DNA from: JBMYZL01 sp049610385
GTDB lineage: Bacteria; Bacteroidota; Bacteroidia; Flavobacteriales_D; Sanyastnellaceae
Direction of reading: 5' to 3'
Assembly (NCBI GenBank): GCA_049610385.1
Contig: JBMYZL010000007.1
Location: 1-64,000 of the forward strand
DNA length: 64,000 bases
Shown here: positions 1-8,492 of the stretch, one piece after another
Position numbering within the stretch: the first letter of the stretch is position 1
Layout of the letters: each line of letters starts with the position of its first letter
Program-made: the position numbers and the translations under genes
Notes under the pieces: model-generated
The model's input: only the letters and a program-made list of their open reading frames with translations
Databases searched by the model: none
What the model was told of the DNA's origin: nothing

Positions 1-193
1 TCCATCCTTCCGAAAACACCTGATGAAGAGGCTGATTACCTGAGCGGGACGAACGGACGAATTGAGCCAATCGAGCCATTTCGCTGATTGGACCGAAAAT
101 ATTCCAGTCCAGTCCCTTTTTTGCAATCCATTCCATCGTACTCGGTGCGCACCTAAACGCAGCCATCAATAAAGTTGGCACAGGCTTCTTCAT
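1..193 (-). CDS. Unidentified protein, N-terminal part only (cut by window edge)
   Basis: An ATG at 193 on the minus strand opens a frame that stays open for 64 codons to the window edge, so the 3' end lies outside. The protein begins MKKPVPTLLMAAFRC and contains the stretch KGLDWNIFGPISEMARLAQF. I do not recognise the family. The gene is divergent from the sulfotransferase-like gene at 225, with 31 bp between the two starts. Minus-strand sequence TAGTTTTA lies 15 nt before the ATG, one mismatch from the Bacteroidota -7 box. Coding status is inferred only from the open frame and plausible composition. Confidence 0.5.
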   Translation of the reverse strand, partial: MKKPVPTLLMAAFRCAPSTMEWIAKKGLDWNIFGPISEMARLAQFVRSSRSGNQPLHQVFSEGW

Positions 194-224
194 GAGAAAT
201 TAAAACTATGTAAATTCTGGAGCT

Positions 225-821
225 ATGATTCAAAGCACAGAATTTACTTGGCTGCATTTGCCAAGAACAGGAGGAACATCGACGGCCGCTGCTTTCCGCA
301 ATTTTCAAAATCTACTTCCTACCAATGAACACGATGCATTGCTCATTGACGATTGTTCTTTGCCTATGAAGCACGATAATTTTTCAATTCGCTCCGCTCG
401 CTTGGAAAAGAACATGCAGCCCCTAAAAATTGTCATGAACATTCGACCCTTGGGTGAATGGTTACACAGCAATTGGAAATGGGCATGTGTAAATAAACGG
501 ACTTTGTCTTCCGCTCGATACGAAGCCGGAGAATATTTCAGTTGGAGACTGAATTCTTGGCGTCCTGCAGACTGGTGGTTAGACTATTTTGAAATCGACA
601 TGCACAACACCCATTTCATTCGGCTCTCCCACTTGCAAGAAGATTGGAGAGAGTTTCTCGAAAACCACACTTCATATGACTCGAAAAAATTGATTTTCAG
701 CCACTTAAATGGTATCCAATCGGCTCATGTCAGCCGCAGCTCCATGGAATCCACAGCAGAAGCAAAACGGCGCAACCCAAAATGGTCAGCAATCGAATCC
801 CAGCTGTGGCCGGACAGATGA
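225..821 (+). CDS. Small sulfotransferase-like protein
   Basis: This is a 198-residue protein. Residues about 9-20 (WLHLPRTGGTST) match the 5'-phosphosulfate-binding loop of the sulfotransferase superfamily (HxPKTGGTS-type). The stretch MNIRPLGEWLHSNWKW near residues 70-85 resembles the 3'-phosphate-binding segment (R-P...S). Family members transfer sulfate from PAPS to glycans or small acceptors; the acceptor here is unknown. There is no signal peptide, so it is probably cytoplasmic or membrane-associated. The protein is shorter than most family members (250-300 residues). The C-terminal part is polar and looks weakly conserved, so a frayed 3' end cannot be excluded. Confidence 0.6.
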   Translation: MIQSTEFTWLHLPRTGGTSTAAAFRNFQNLLPTNEHDALLIDDCSLPMKHDNFSIRSARLEKNMQPLKIVMNIRPLGEWLHSNWKWACVNKRTLSSARYEAGEYFSWRLNSWRPADWWLDYFEIDMHNTHFIRLSHLQEDWREFLENHTSYDSKKLIFSHLNGIQSAHVSRSSMESTAEAKRRNPKWSAIESQLWPDR

Positions 822-1909
822 CGCCTTGAACCAAGTGCAGACCTACCACGGTAACTCCAATGGCCTCGCTTCTTTCACAAAAAACACTTCCAAGTCTTCT
901 CGTACATCGGCTTGAAAATTGTGGATTGTGGATTGTGGCAGCGATGTTGGCGCGAATCTGCTGCTCTGAAACCGCCCCGGAATTACCGTCGAAACCGCGT
1001 CAAAGGACAGGACGTGCAAAAACCAAAAGCAGCAGCGGTGAGCGGCGCTTCCTCGCCTACGATTTCCCGAACGCTCGACAAGGAACGCATAGTACAGATC
1101 CAACGCACATGAACCGTCTTCAATTATGCATACTCTAGACCCTCATTCTATGTTGAAATAGCATGGAATAACATGGGGATCCCATTCAAATTGAAAGATG
1201 GAACACCCTCGAATCCACTGTAAATAACAATGGCATGCAATGGAAATAGGCCTGAATAAACCCAAACAGGCAAGTGCTAATTGTGTTGTGGTCAATTACC
1301 CGCTTCAAGCAACAATTGACGATTTAGTTACTGAGAACTATCAGCCCCTCAGCTTCGGCTTTTCCGTCCGCTGCATCAAGGATTAACGGATCACAGTTGT
1401 ATACCCAAGCAATAAACGGGTACCCACAAATCAATGAATAGAAGTAGTTGAAACAACTGATTTGAGTACGAGCCTGTACCTCATTTGCACCTCAAAATCC
1501 CAAGTAGCTGACAATCAATGCCAATCACTTTCTGTATTGGAAAGTAAACTCAAAAAAACACTTTGGGGGGTGCAACAAGTCAGCGAGATATTCAAGTTAA
1601 CTGTTCCCAAGGCGTTCAGTAAGGTGAGCCAAGGCGAATTGCTTGTGATGAAACGCGGCCACAATCTGAATTTTCCAGAACGGATTTGATGGAATGCCTC
1701 AATCGAAGACGCCAATTGACGAACGCTGAAATCGAGTTGGGGACAAGAGCTGCCAGGTGGGCATCGAATGGCATGCGTTTCATGAACGAGAACAAGCGCA
1801 TCAGCCCCTTCAAAGTAACAGTTAACAAAGGTTTTTGGGAAACTTCATCTTCAAGGTCTGATTCAAGCGAAATCAGATTCCACCTTTGCAATCGCAAACA
1901 AACCATATC
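822..1909. other. Gene-poor region, no convincing coding sequence
   Basis: About 1.09 kb separate the sulfotransferase-like gene from the outer-membrane protein gene. Short open frames exist on both strands, but none has recognisable motifs, a consistent start or protein-like composition. A small direct repeat occurs around 915-937 (ATTGTGG three times in tandem). Near 1881-1888 the sequence CACCTTTG, one mismatch from the Bacteroidota -7 box, sits 21 nt before the ATG at 1910 and may be that gene's promoter. The rest may be decayed coding DNA or a regulatory or non-coding RNA region. Confidence 0.4.
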
Positions 1910-2572
1910 ATGAAAAAAATCACAGCTCTTTTTTCTGCAGTACTTTTCATTGCTGCATGCACTGTCGCCACGGCGCAGGAATCCGCTGAAAAGGAATTTG
2001 CTACGTACGGCGCCGGAGTGGCCATCAGTCCGTTCGGACCTTCTTTGAATTTGACCTACAACATCGATGCGAAAAATTCAATCAGCATCGGGTTCGGCGG
2101 TGCACCAGAAAGCAACGTTCCCGATGGACTTTTGCCCAATTTCGACCCACTCCTGCTCAACAACGCTTCCGTCACAGGGTCTTCATCTTGGATGGGCCTA
2201 TTTTGGCGTCACCGACCGTTCGAGAATCAAAACATCGGATTCAATGTCGGAATGGCCTCAGGACAAATTGAAAACAACCTGACTGCCGACGGATTCCACG
2301 AGGACGAAACCGTATCATTCAGCGTGAACTACACCGAGAATCCTGTGATGTACTTCGGCCTAAATTATGGTGGAAAGCCTGTTAAAGGTTTCCAAGTCGG
2401 GTTTGATTTGGGCGTGCTGTCCACCGGCGGTGCAGACATCCGATACACAGGCGAAGCCGAAGAACTTATTGCGCACGGCGATGACATCGCAAATCAAATG
2501 ACAGAAATCAAGGACAAGATGGCTTGGACCATGCTCCCGAACTTTCAATTGTCAGTCAGCTACGGATTTTAA
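1910..2572 (+). CDS. Outer-membrane beta-barrel-like protein, exported
   Basis: This is a 220-residue protein with a clear signal peptide (MKKITALFSAVLFIAACTVATAQ, cut after AQ), followed by alternating hydrophobic/polar strands rich in Gly, Asn and aromatic residues, and ending in an aromatic (LSVSYGF), as is typical of outer-membrane barrels. I chose the ATG at 1910 because it starts the signal peptide; an in-frame upstream start would put eight polar residues before it. The specific function is unknown. A strong terminator follows at 2601. No neighbour suggests a pathway, so a generic OmpW/porin-like role is only an inference. Confidence 0.75.
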   Translation: MKKITALFSAVLFIAACTVATAQESAEKEFATYGAGVAISPFGPSLNLTYNIDAKNSISIGFGGAPESNVPDGLLPNFDPLLLNNASVTGSSSWMGLFWRHRPFENQNIGFNVGMASGQIENNLTADGFHEDETVSFSVNYTENPVMYFGLNYGGKPVKGFQVGFDLGVLSTGGADIRYTGEAEELIAHGDDIANQMTEIKDKMAWTMLPNFQLSVSYGF

Positions 2573-2600
2573 GTTAGACTGGAAAACGTTTGTTTTTTTG

Positions 2601-2632
2601 AACCCTTGGTGCTGCGGCGCCAGGGGTTTTTT
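2601..2632 (+). terminator. Rho-independent terminator after the outer-membrane protein gene
   Basis: Two 12-base arms, AACCCTTGGTGC and GCGCCAGGGGTT, close on the tetraloop TGCG and are followed by a run of T. The hairpin lies 28 bp after the stop at 2572. It sits between convergent genes. The T run is only on the plus-strand side, so it should act mainly on the plus-strand transcript. Confidence 0.85.
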
Positions 2633-2916
2633 CACCCCTTCTGATTGGCGCTTTTGAACCGGTTGATGCCGTTGTTGCGGGTGACCTGATGCTTGGTCGA
2701 CCGGCCTTTGACACGCTTGCGCCACATGTGGAAGGAGCTGCGCTTCATGTGCTTACGCATGATGGCACGCACCTGGTTTTCCTTCAGTCCGTATTGCATT
2801 TCGATGGCTTCGAACGGCGTACGATCTTCCCATGCCATTTCAATGATGCGATCGATGACCTGAGGGTCGAGGTCGGTTCCATCGTTTTTGAAGTTGTCCG
2901 GTTCGATCGGCAGCAT
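2632..2916 (-). CDS. DUF2805 / TIGR03643 family protein
   Basis: This is a 94-residue basic protein. The core DRIIEMAWEDRTPFEAI followed by MRKHMKRSSFHMWRKRV and GRSTKH matches the DUF2805/TIGR03643 family, a small conserved protein of unknown function found in Bacteroidota and some Proteobacteria. The helix-turn-helix-like centre (QYGLKENQVRAIMRKH) and the basic C-terminus suggest nucleic-acid binding, which is inference. The C-terminal tail after the family core is short and basic. The stop codon lies immediately beside the terminator of the convergent gene. Confidence 0.85.
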   Translation of the reverse strand: MLPIEPDNFKNDGTDLDPQVIDRIIEMAWEDRTPFEAIEMQYGLKENQVRAIMRKHMKRSSFHMWRKRVKGRSTKHQVTRNNGINRFKSANQKG

Positions 2917-2949
2917 GGAAGATTAACCCGCTAAACCCGGCAGAGGTTC

Positions 2950-3165
2950 TCACTTGACTGCCGTACGCGCCTCAATGCCACTGCCCAAAGCAACAGCCCC
3001 AGCTCGAAGCACAAGGACCACTGCACCTGTGATCAACACGGTTTCAGCGCCCGTGAGGGGATTCAGTTTGAAGGTTACGCAGTTATCACAACGCCAAAAC
3101 ACCTGCTCTTTCGTCGGGCTATTGATGCCTTTCTTGGTCTTGAAGAAATCAGCTGGGAGCGCCAT
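2950..3165 (-). CDS. Small membrane-associated protein, unknown function
   Basis: This is a 71-residue product beginning MALPADFFKTKKGINSP. It contains a CxxC pair (WRCDNC) at about residues 28-31 and a hydrophobic segment (VLITGAVVLVLRAGAVALG) at about residues 45-63 that could span the membrane once. The start at 3165 is favoured by a purine-rich GAGGTG directly upstream, unusual in this window. The frame continues open upstream, but that extension is not protein-like. The CxxC could bind a metal; this is a guess. Confidence 0.6.
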   Translation of the reverse strand: MALPADFFKTKKGINSPTKEQVFWRCDNCVTFKLNPLTGAETVLITGAVVLVLRAGAVALGSGIEARTAVK

Positions 3166-3540
3166 CACCTCATTCCGATGAGGGTTCCTCCAATGTTTGT
3201 CATCTGTCTGCAATGATGAACGAACCTTGTGGAGCTCGGGACTGTGTGTTCTTGCTCTTCGCATCTGGTGTATGAGATGCCAGGTCCCTGCCAATCGCCA
3301 GAGATCATCCCATCGCCAGTCGGGCAGAAACCGCCAAGTTGCAGATTCGCATTGTGAGCGTAGTCGGGTACTTTGTTGCGTCCCGAATTGGATTTGCACA
3401 ATAACCCCAATTGACAGGGAATAAGCCTTATTCGCAGCCCAGGCGACACAGATCTTTTGTCTCCATCCGACCTGCATCAGGTAACGTCTTATTCTTCAAC
3501 CAAGAAATGACCTCCATCAAACGCGCCCGAGTTTCCCCAT
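3166..3540. other. Intergenic stretch with only doubtful mini-ORFs
   Basis: About 375 bp lie between the small membrane protein and MutT, both on the minus strand. A 38-codon minus-strand frame (3544 to 3428) starts inside the mutT stop as ATGA. Another minus-strand frame ends at 3165 with its TGA overlapping the ATG of the next gene. Both look like possible translational coupling, but neither product is recognisable. They could be remnants of one frameshifted gene or chance open frames. Confidence 0.35.
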
Positions 3541-3963
3541 TCATCTTGTCGTCGACAAAAGGCTCATCACGGGCAAATCGGCATCTGCCCAATCCAATTG
3601 GGAAAATTTGCCATCCGAGGGTGAAAGCCACTGAATGGCCAAATGCTCCGTAGGACGCAACACCGGAAGCCGATCCGAATCCACGAAACATTCAAACGCA
3701 TGGAGAACAATCCGCCGATCTGGGTAGGCAAAGTCAACAGATTTCAAGAGACAACCCACGCGCACATCTAGGCCCAATTCTTCCCGCATTTCTCGCTTCA
3801 AAGCCTGTTCTTTGGATTCCTTTTGTTCTACCTTCCCTCCTGGGAATTCCCATTTCTTCGATATGTAGTCAAGCGAGTGGGCAGGACGTTGGGCACAAAG
3901 AATTAAATCTCTCCAACGAACCACGCCAGCAACAACCTCGAGGAAATCATGCTTTGTGGACAT
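3541..3963 (-). CDS. mutT: MutT-type Nudix hydrolase (8-oxo-dGTP diphosphatase-like)
   Basis: This is a 140-residue protein with a complete Nudix box: GGKVEQKESKEQALKREMRE followed by ELGLD (GX5EX7REUXEEXGU), preceded by KKWEFPG as in MutT. The family hydrolyses oxidised nucleoside triphosphates such as 8-oxo-dGTP to the monophosphate and so prevents mutation. I prefer the ATG at 3963 over the ATG at 3981, because a perfect minus-strand -7 box TATTTTTG (3983-3990) ends one base before the upstream ATG; transcription would then begin after that codon. The gene is divergent from the GH16 gene at 4030. The substrate is inferred from family resemblance only. Confidence 0.85.
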   Translation of the reverse strand: MSTKHDFLEVVAGVVRWRDLILCAQRPAHSLDYISKKWEFPGGKVEQKESKEQALKREMREELGLDVRVGCLLKSVDFAYPDRRIVLHAFECFVDSDRLPVLRPTEHLAIQWLSPSDGKFSQLDWADADLPVMSLLSTTR

Positions 3964-3982
3964 TTGGTTTCGCTTTGGCATC

Positions 3983-3990
3983 CAAAAATA
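3983..3990 (-). promoter_or_regulatory. Candidate -7 promoter box for mutT
   Basis: The minus strand reads TATTTTTG, a perfect match to the Bacteroidota -7 consensus TAnnTTTG, 19 nt before the preferred mutT ATG at 3963. No clear TTTG at -33 is visible. Confidence 0.45.
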
Positions 3991-4029
3991 AGAGGGTCGG
4001 GTGAATGTCGTTTTTTCTTAAATTGAAGC

Positions 4030-5544
4030 ATGTTCAACTCTGCAATCCTGAGGATTTTTTTAACTGTAAACATATTGATATACAGTGTCTTATCTTTTTC
4101 CCAAAGCAATTGTGGTTGGTCGCCTGACGTGGAGGGTGACTATCTCATCGGTGTGACGGATGTCCTTGGAATCTTGAGTGTTTTTGGGCAATCTGACAGC
4201 GATATGGACGGTGTCTGGGACGGCTCAGACGATTGCATTGATGTTCAAGCTTGTAATTTCAACGAGAACCCAACTGAACCTTGTGAATACGAGGATGCCT
4301 TGGGTGTTTGTGGCGGCACGGGTGTCCTTCCCGAATGGTTGGTGGGCACATGGGCCTTCAGTCAAGTAGAAGGTGCCATATCTGTAGGACCAAATCCATA
4401 CAGCGATGAGTGGTATGTCAGCCCTGCAGGCAGTTTACAAGCCGCGCAATACGACGACCAGTATACATTTCAGGCGGATGGCAGCTTCATCACAGATTAT
4501 GGTGGATCCATCATAGATGCCTTCTACGACTACAGCGAACAGCCCTACAATTGCTCGTCAGCAGAACTGAATTTTATTCCTGGCGGTGGAACGAGTGGCG
4601 AGGACGCCTTTGAATTGGTCCCTTCAGAATGTTCTTGTCCATTTGTAGGGGTTACAGATGCTGGTTTGGTCTACGACATCGTCACCTTGACGGAATCAAC
4701 TCTGGTTCTGCATGCCCAAGGTGACAATGCCAATTGCCAACCAGCTGATCTTTACTTTACATTGACCTTCAGCAAGGTTGACGATTTCGATGCAGACGGA
4801 TCGGGCTATCCAGCACCAGAAAGCTATCCTGGCATGGATTTGGTGTGGTCAGATGAATTTGACGGAAACGCCATCAACTTGAACAATTGGACTTATGATT
4901 TGGGCGCCTCAGGCTGGGGAAACAACGAATGGCAGAATTACACCAACAGCAGTTTGAACAGCAGTGTTCAAGACGGATTCCTTTCCATCACAGCCCGAGA
5001 AGAATCAGGCGGGGGATACACCTCTGCTCGCCTGAAAACCCAAGGATTGCAGACTTTTCAATTTGGTCGAATTGACGTCAGAGCGAAACTTCCCCAAGGG
5101 CAAGGCATCTGGCCAGCCATTTGGATGCTTGGCGAGAATATCAATTCTGTCAATTGGCCCGCTTGTGGCGAAATTGACATCATGGAATTGGTGGGGCATG
5201 AGCCTTCGACAGTTCACGGCACGGCTCATTGGGGTTCCGATTGGTCAGTTCATCAATATTCAGGTTCAAGCATTGGTCTCGCAGGAGGACAAACTTTTAG
5301 CGATGCATTTCACTTGTTTTCCATCGTGTGGGAACAAGACCAAATCACTTGGTTGATGGACGATCAGCCGTATTACACCATCAACCCGTCCAACATGAAC
5401 GGCCAAGCCTACCCTTTCAATTCCTCCTTCTTTTTTATTTTGAATGTTGCAGTGGGAGGCAACTGGCCCGGATATCCAGACGCATCAACATCCTTCCCGC
5501 AAACGATGACCATTGATTGCGTGCGTGTTTTTCAAGCCAATTGA
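4030..5544 (+). CDS. Secreted glycoside hydrolase family 16 beta-glucanase with N-terminal dockerin-like module
   Basis: This is a 504-residue protein. Residues 1-25 form a signal peptide (ending LSFSQS). Residues about 28-72 carry a Cys- and Asp-rich dockerin-like segment (GVTDVLGILSVFG, then DSDMDGVWDGSDDC) plus an ACNFN motif. A middle domain of unknown type spans about residues 100-260. The C-terminal half is a GH16 domain: MDLVWSDEFDG, WGNNEWQNYT and the catalytic motif GEIDIMELVG with E381 as nucleophile, D383, and E386 as acid/base. GH16 enzymes with this pattern hydrolyse beta-1,3-glucans such as laminarin; substrate specificity is inferred. The protein ends with the GH16 fold and has no T9SS C-terminal domain, so its secretion route beyond the periplasm is unclear. 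TAAATTG lies 11 nt before the ATG. Confidence 0.9.
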   Translation: MFNSAILRIFLTVNILIYSVLSFSQSNCGWSPDVEGDYLIGVTDVLGILSVFGQSDSDMDGVWDGSDDCIDVQACNFNENPTEPCEYEDALGVCGGTGVLPEWLVGTWAFSQVEGAISVGPNPYSDEWYVSPAGSLQAAQYDDQYTFQADGSFITDYGGSIIDAFYDYSEQPYNCSSAELNFIPGGGTSGEDAFELVPSECSCPFVGVTDAGLVYDIVTLTESTLVLHAQGDNANCQPADLYFTLTFSKVDDFDADGSGYPAPESYPGMDLVWSDEFDGNAINLNNWTYDLGASGWGNNEWQNYTNSSLNSSVQDGFLSITAREESGGGYTSARLKTQGLQTFQFGRIDVRAKLPQGQGIWPAIWMLGENINSVNWPACGEIDIMELVGHEPSTVHGTAHWGSDWSVHQYSGSSIGLAGGQTFSDAFHLFSIVWEQDQITWLMDDQPYYTINPSNMNGQAYPFNSSFFFILNVAVGGNWPGYPDASTSFPQTMTIDCVRVFQAN

Positions 5545-5948
5545 AACCCCATGATCGCGGTTGACATGGACACCATCAAAAAACGTCATGACCTTGCTGT
5601 ATTCTTCGTTTTTTCATTCACATGCCATCCCATAAAAAAACCCACAAAACGGAGTGAATTGCATCTCGTGATTTGCCCCTGAAAAGTAAGCGATTGAACT
5701 TGTTTTTGACAATCCCATAGCAAGCGAGGACCCCAAGTGATGGTCGAATTGAATGAGCAGGTCTACCTGCATCTGTTTATGCTGAAACCAGTCTCTGTTC
5801 GGCAGTTGCCGATGATGAAGATCCGAACATCACACAGACTTCGATACACGAAGTGTGATGGATTGGTTTTGCATCCTGTAACTTAGATGTCCGATCGGTC
5901 ATCACCCTGTTCAATCGTTTTTTTTAGGAAACGCATAACTTCCATTCA
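5545..5948. other. 404-bp intergenic region with one hairpin
   Basis: No coding frame is convincing here. An interrupted inverted repeat is at 5828-5860: CATCAC, a four-base bulge, ACTTCG, loop ATACA, CGAAGT, GTGATG. It has no following T run, so it is not a standard terminator. It could be a regulatory RNA structure or a protein-binding site ahead of the gene at 5949. The stretch before it is moderately AT-rich. Confidence 0.4.
5828..5860 (+). repeat. Interrupted inverted repeat (hairpin) upstream of 5949
   Basis: Left arm CATCAC plus ACTTCG and right arm CGAAGT plus GTGATG pair over 12 bases, with a 4-nt bulge on the left and a 5-nt loop. The hairpin ends 88 bp before the next start codon. 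No poly-T follows. Confidence 0.5.
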
Positions 5949-6728
5949 ATGAACAGAAAATGGAAAGGCATTCTCATCAGTCAAATGACCATGTGCATCC
6001 TCCTGGCCCCCGAATTCACTCAGGGCCAAGGCAGTTTGGCCACCGATCGGCCGACTGAATCTGCAGCCGCCACTTTGCTGCCCGTTGGGTTGGGCAGAGC
6101 CGAATTGGGCGGCATCATGAATTGGTTGACAGAAGACGCTTCGGGTGCACAATCCTTTACCTATGCTGCACCGCTTGGCATCTTGCGTTACGGCATCAGC
6201 CATGCAGTCGAGTTGCGCGCGGGAGCCCGATTCAGCCAACAAGTAGGGGCAGTGGATGACGCCATGTTGGGGGCCAAATTGAATTTGCCTGGTGATTTTT
6301 GGGGTGAAGTGGATGCATGCTATTTGATTGAATTGAACATCAACCCCAACAAGCTGTGGTCTCCCGAACAACCCATTCCCTCCGTCCATCGACTGTGTCT
6401 TGGCACGTCATGGAACACCATTTGGTCGATTACAGCCAATGCAGGTTGGTTGCGAAATGCAGGTGAATCCACTTGGATGGCATCATGGGTATTGGGCCGG
6501 GAATTGGGGGTCCAAGGCTGGTCCGGATTCATTGAATCTCATGCCTACACGGGTGAAACACCTCAAGCCAATTTTGGCTTCCAACGACAGATCGAAAATG
6601 ACATGCAACTGGACGTCGTATTTGGTCGAAATCTCGGAGGTGATATCAAAGACTTCACTGTGGGTATGGGCCTTTCACTGACCCTGACCGGAGAAACCAC
6701 GCATGGAACAATCCGTGCCAAAGATTGA
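5949..6728 (+). CDS. Outer-membrane channel-like protein (phenol-degradation MetA-type barrel)
   Basis: This is a 259-residue protein with an N-terminal signal peptide (MNRKWKGILISQMTMCILL, then APEFTQGQG). The mature start LATDRPTESAAATLLPVGLGRAELGG resembles the opening of the 'MetA-pathway of phenol degradation' transporter-like barrels (DRPxxTES...G...E.G). The remainder alternates hydrophobic and polar residues with many aromatics, consistent with an outer-membrane beta-barrel. The substrate is unknown. The stop lies 7 bp before the preferred start of the PLP decarboxylase, so the two may be co-transcribed; a functional link is not obvious. Confidence 0.7.
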   Translation: MNRKWKGILISQMTMCILLAPEFTQGQGSLATDRPTESAAATLLPVGLGRAELGGIMNWLTEDASGAQSFTYAAPLGILRYGISHAVELRAGARFSQQVGAVDDAMLGAKLNLPGDFWGEVDACYLIELNINPNKLWSPEQPIPSVHRLCLGTSWNTIWSITANAGWLRNAGESTWMASWVLGRELGVQGWSGFIESHAYTGETPQANFGFQRQIENDMQLDVVFGRNLGGDIKDFTVGMGLSLTLTGETTHGTIRAKD

Positions 6729-6735
6729 AGATTCC

Positions 6736-8214
6736 ATGAGTTCTGATCTCAAACCCCAAGGCATTTCTGAAACCATCTCACGCGCTTATGAGGTTGATCG
6801 GTTTCGGCAACAAGGCCATGCCCTCATTGATCGTCTGGCTCAGCATTTGGAGAATTGTCAAAACCGACTGAATCCCAGTTCCTACCCGGCCCCTGAACCC
6901 GAATCCGAAAAAGCATTCTGGTCTGCGTGGCTTCAGGAGCATCGTGGAAACTCCTCTGGGCTCGCGAATGCAATCGAACAGACCCTCATTCGAGCAAATC
7001 AATTACAGGATCCGAGATACATGGGCCACCAAGTGGCCGTGTCCATGCCCTCGCAAGCTCTTGTCGGAATGGTGACTGATTTGCTGAACAATGGACAAGC
7101 CATTTATGAAATGGGGCCTTCCAATGCCGCGTTGGAGGAATTGCTGATGGCCGAAATCGGTGAAGCGATGGGTCTCCCAGCCGGATGCGGTGGCATTTTG
7201 TGTCATGGGGGGACTCTGGGGAACCTGGTTGCCCTGATGGCTGCGCAACGCCAATTGGGCCTGCGCCAGGGCACAGATGTATGGACGGAAGGAATCGCCG
7301 CTGCAGAACCTGTTGCGGTTTTGGTTTCAGACCAAGCTCATTATTGTGTGGATCGGGCCGTCCGCACTTTGGGCTGGGGAAGAGACGCCATTTTTGCCGT
7401 CGAAACCGACAAGCAGCACCGGATGGACATGGCCGATTTGGAGCGAAAAGCCCATATGGCGCGCTCAGAAGGCCGAATCCTGTTGGCGGTCGTGGGCAGC
7501 GCATGCACCACAAGCACGGGGGCTTTTGACCCCCTGGCATCCATTGGACAATGGGCCAAGAAGAACAAAATCTGGTTCCATGTGGATGGTGCCCATGGTG
7601 CCCCTGTCGCGTTCAGCAAGCGACATCGACACCTGGTTCAAGGCATCGAAGAAGCTGACAGTGTGGTCATGGACTTTCACAAGTTGTGTTCCATGCCCGC
7701 ATTGTGCACCGGGGTCTTTTACAGGGAGCAAGAGAAGAGTTTTTTGCCTTTCCTCCAACAGGCAGAGTACCTTTGGTCGAATCCAGATGAACAAGACTGG
7801 TGGGACCATGGCAAGCGCACTTTGGAATGTACCAAACGAATGCTGAGCTCACGTCTGTTGGCCTTAAGATCGGAGTTTGGGTGGTCCATTTGGGGTGATC
7901 TGGTCGACCAAATGTGGGACATCACCGATCAATTTGCCAATGAAATTGAACGCCGAAGCGGATGGCAACTCGCCATTCGACCGCAGGCCAACATTGTCTG
8001 TTTTCGCCCCACCCAGCCCGCGGGCATCCAACCCGAGCAGATGAACCAAATTCGTTCCGCCTATTTGGCAACTGGATCCGGTTACATCGTGGCCACGATC
8101 TTGGATGGGCAGCCCTGGTTCCGCTGTACCTTCATGAATCCTTTGACGCAAACTTCAGACTTCAAGCGGATGCTCAATGAACTGGAAGAAACCATCGCCT
8201 CAGTGGTTGCCTGA
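6736..8214 (+). CDS. Group II pyridoxal-5'-phosphate-dependent decarboxylase
   Basis: The protein has 492 residues from the ATG at 6736; an in-frame ATG at 6703 would overlap the upstream gene by 26 bp and add 11 polar residues. Family hallmarks are GHQVAVSMPSQALVG and NGQAIYEMGPSNAALE in the N-terminal part, LCHGGTLGNLVALMAA (cofactor phosphate binding), HVDGAHGAP with the PLP-contacting Asp and Ala, and DFHKL with Schiff-base lysine about K316. This group contains glutamate, aspartate, 2,4-diaminobutyrate and aromatic amino-acid decarboxylases; substrate cannot be told from the motifs. The protein is cytoplasmic, with no signal peptide. Confidence 0.88.
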   Translation: MSSDLKPQGISETISRAYEVDRFRQQGHALIDRLAQHLENCQNRLNPSSYPAPEPESEKAFWSAWLQEHRGNSSGLANAIEQTLIRANQLQDPRYMGHQVAVSMPSQALVGMVTDLLNNGQAIYEMGPSNAALEELLMAEIGEAMGLPAGCGGILCHGGTLGNLVALMAAQRQLGLRQGTDVWTEGIAAAEPVAVLVSDQAHYCVDRAVRTLGWGRDAIFAVETDKQHRMDMADLERKAHMARSEGRILLAVVGSACTTSTGAFDPLASIGQWAKKNKIWFHVDGAHGAPVAFSKRHRHLVQGIEEADSVVMDFHKLCSMPALCTGVFYREQEKSFLPFLQQAEYLWSNPDEQDWWDHGKRTLECTKRMLSSRLLALRSEFGWSIWGDLVDQMWDITDQFANEIERRSGWQLAIRPQANIVCFRPTQPAGIQPEQMNQIRSAYLATGSGYIVATILDGQPWFRCTFMNPLTQTSDFKRMLNELEETIASVVA

Positions 8215-8492
8215 CTGCAAGTGTTTTGGCCATTTTTGCCGCTTCAATTATTGACACTGGACTCGGAAAGTCCCTCATTCATGGGTTCACAGGAAGCTGA
8301 CATGTTTCCAACATTGACGCAAAGGAGGCGGCTCCAGCCGTCAAGACTGCCCGAAGCACTCGAAGTCCCCGATTCAAGGACACAAAAGGCCCCCATGTCA
8401 AAAGCCACAGGCATGACATCACAATCGAGATCCATTAATGGAAATGTAAAAAGCGCAGCAAATGGAAGTCACTTGCCGTCAGAAACCCAATG

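Noticed and set aside
915..937. Short tandem repeat ATTGTGG x3 as a possible CRISPR or origin element
   Set aside because: Only three 7-base units, with no spacers and no other origin features.
1462..1689. A 75-codon frame in the gene-poor stretch
   Set aside because: It starts with TTG, has no motif, and its composition is not clearly protein-like. I could not support it as a gene.
1686..1913. A 75-codon frame running into the outer-membrane protein start
   Set aside because: It overlaps the signal-peptide gene in another frame and shows no conserved features.
2950..3477. Extended 175-codon version of the small membrane protein
   Set aside because: Residues before the ATG at 3165 are rich in Arg, Trp and His in an unlikely order, while a good ribosome binding site supports the shorter start.
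8395..8419. Inverted repeat ATGTCA ... TGACAT between the decarboxylase and ccsBA
   Set aside because: The arms are only 6 bp with a 13-nt loop and no T run; it is expected by chance.
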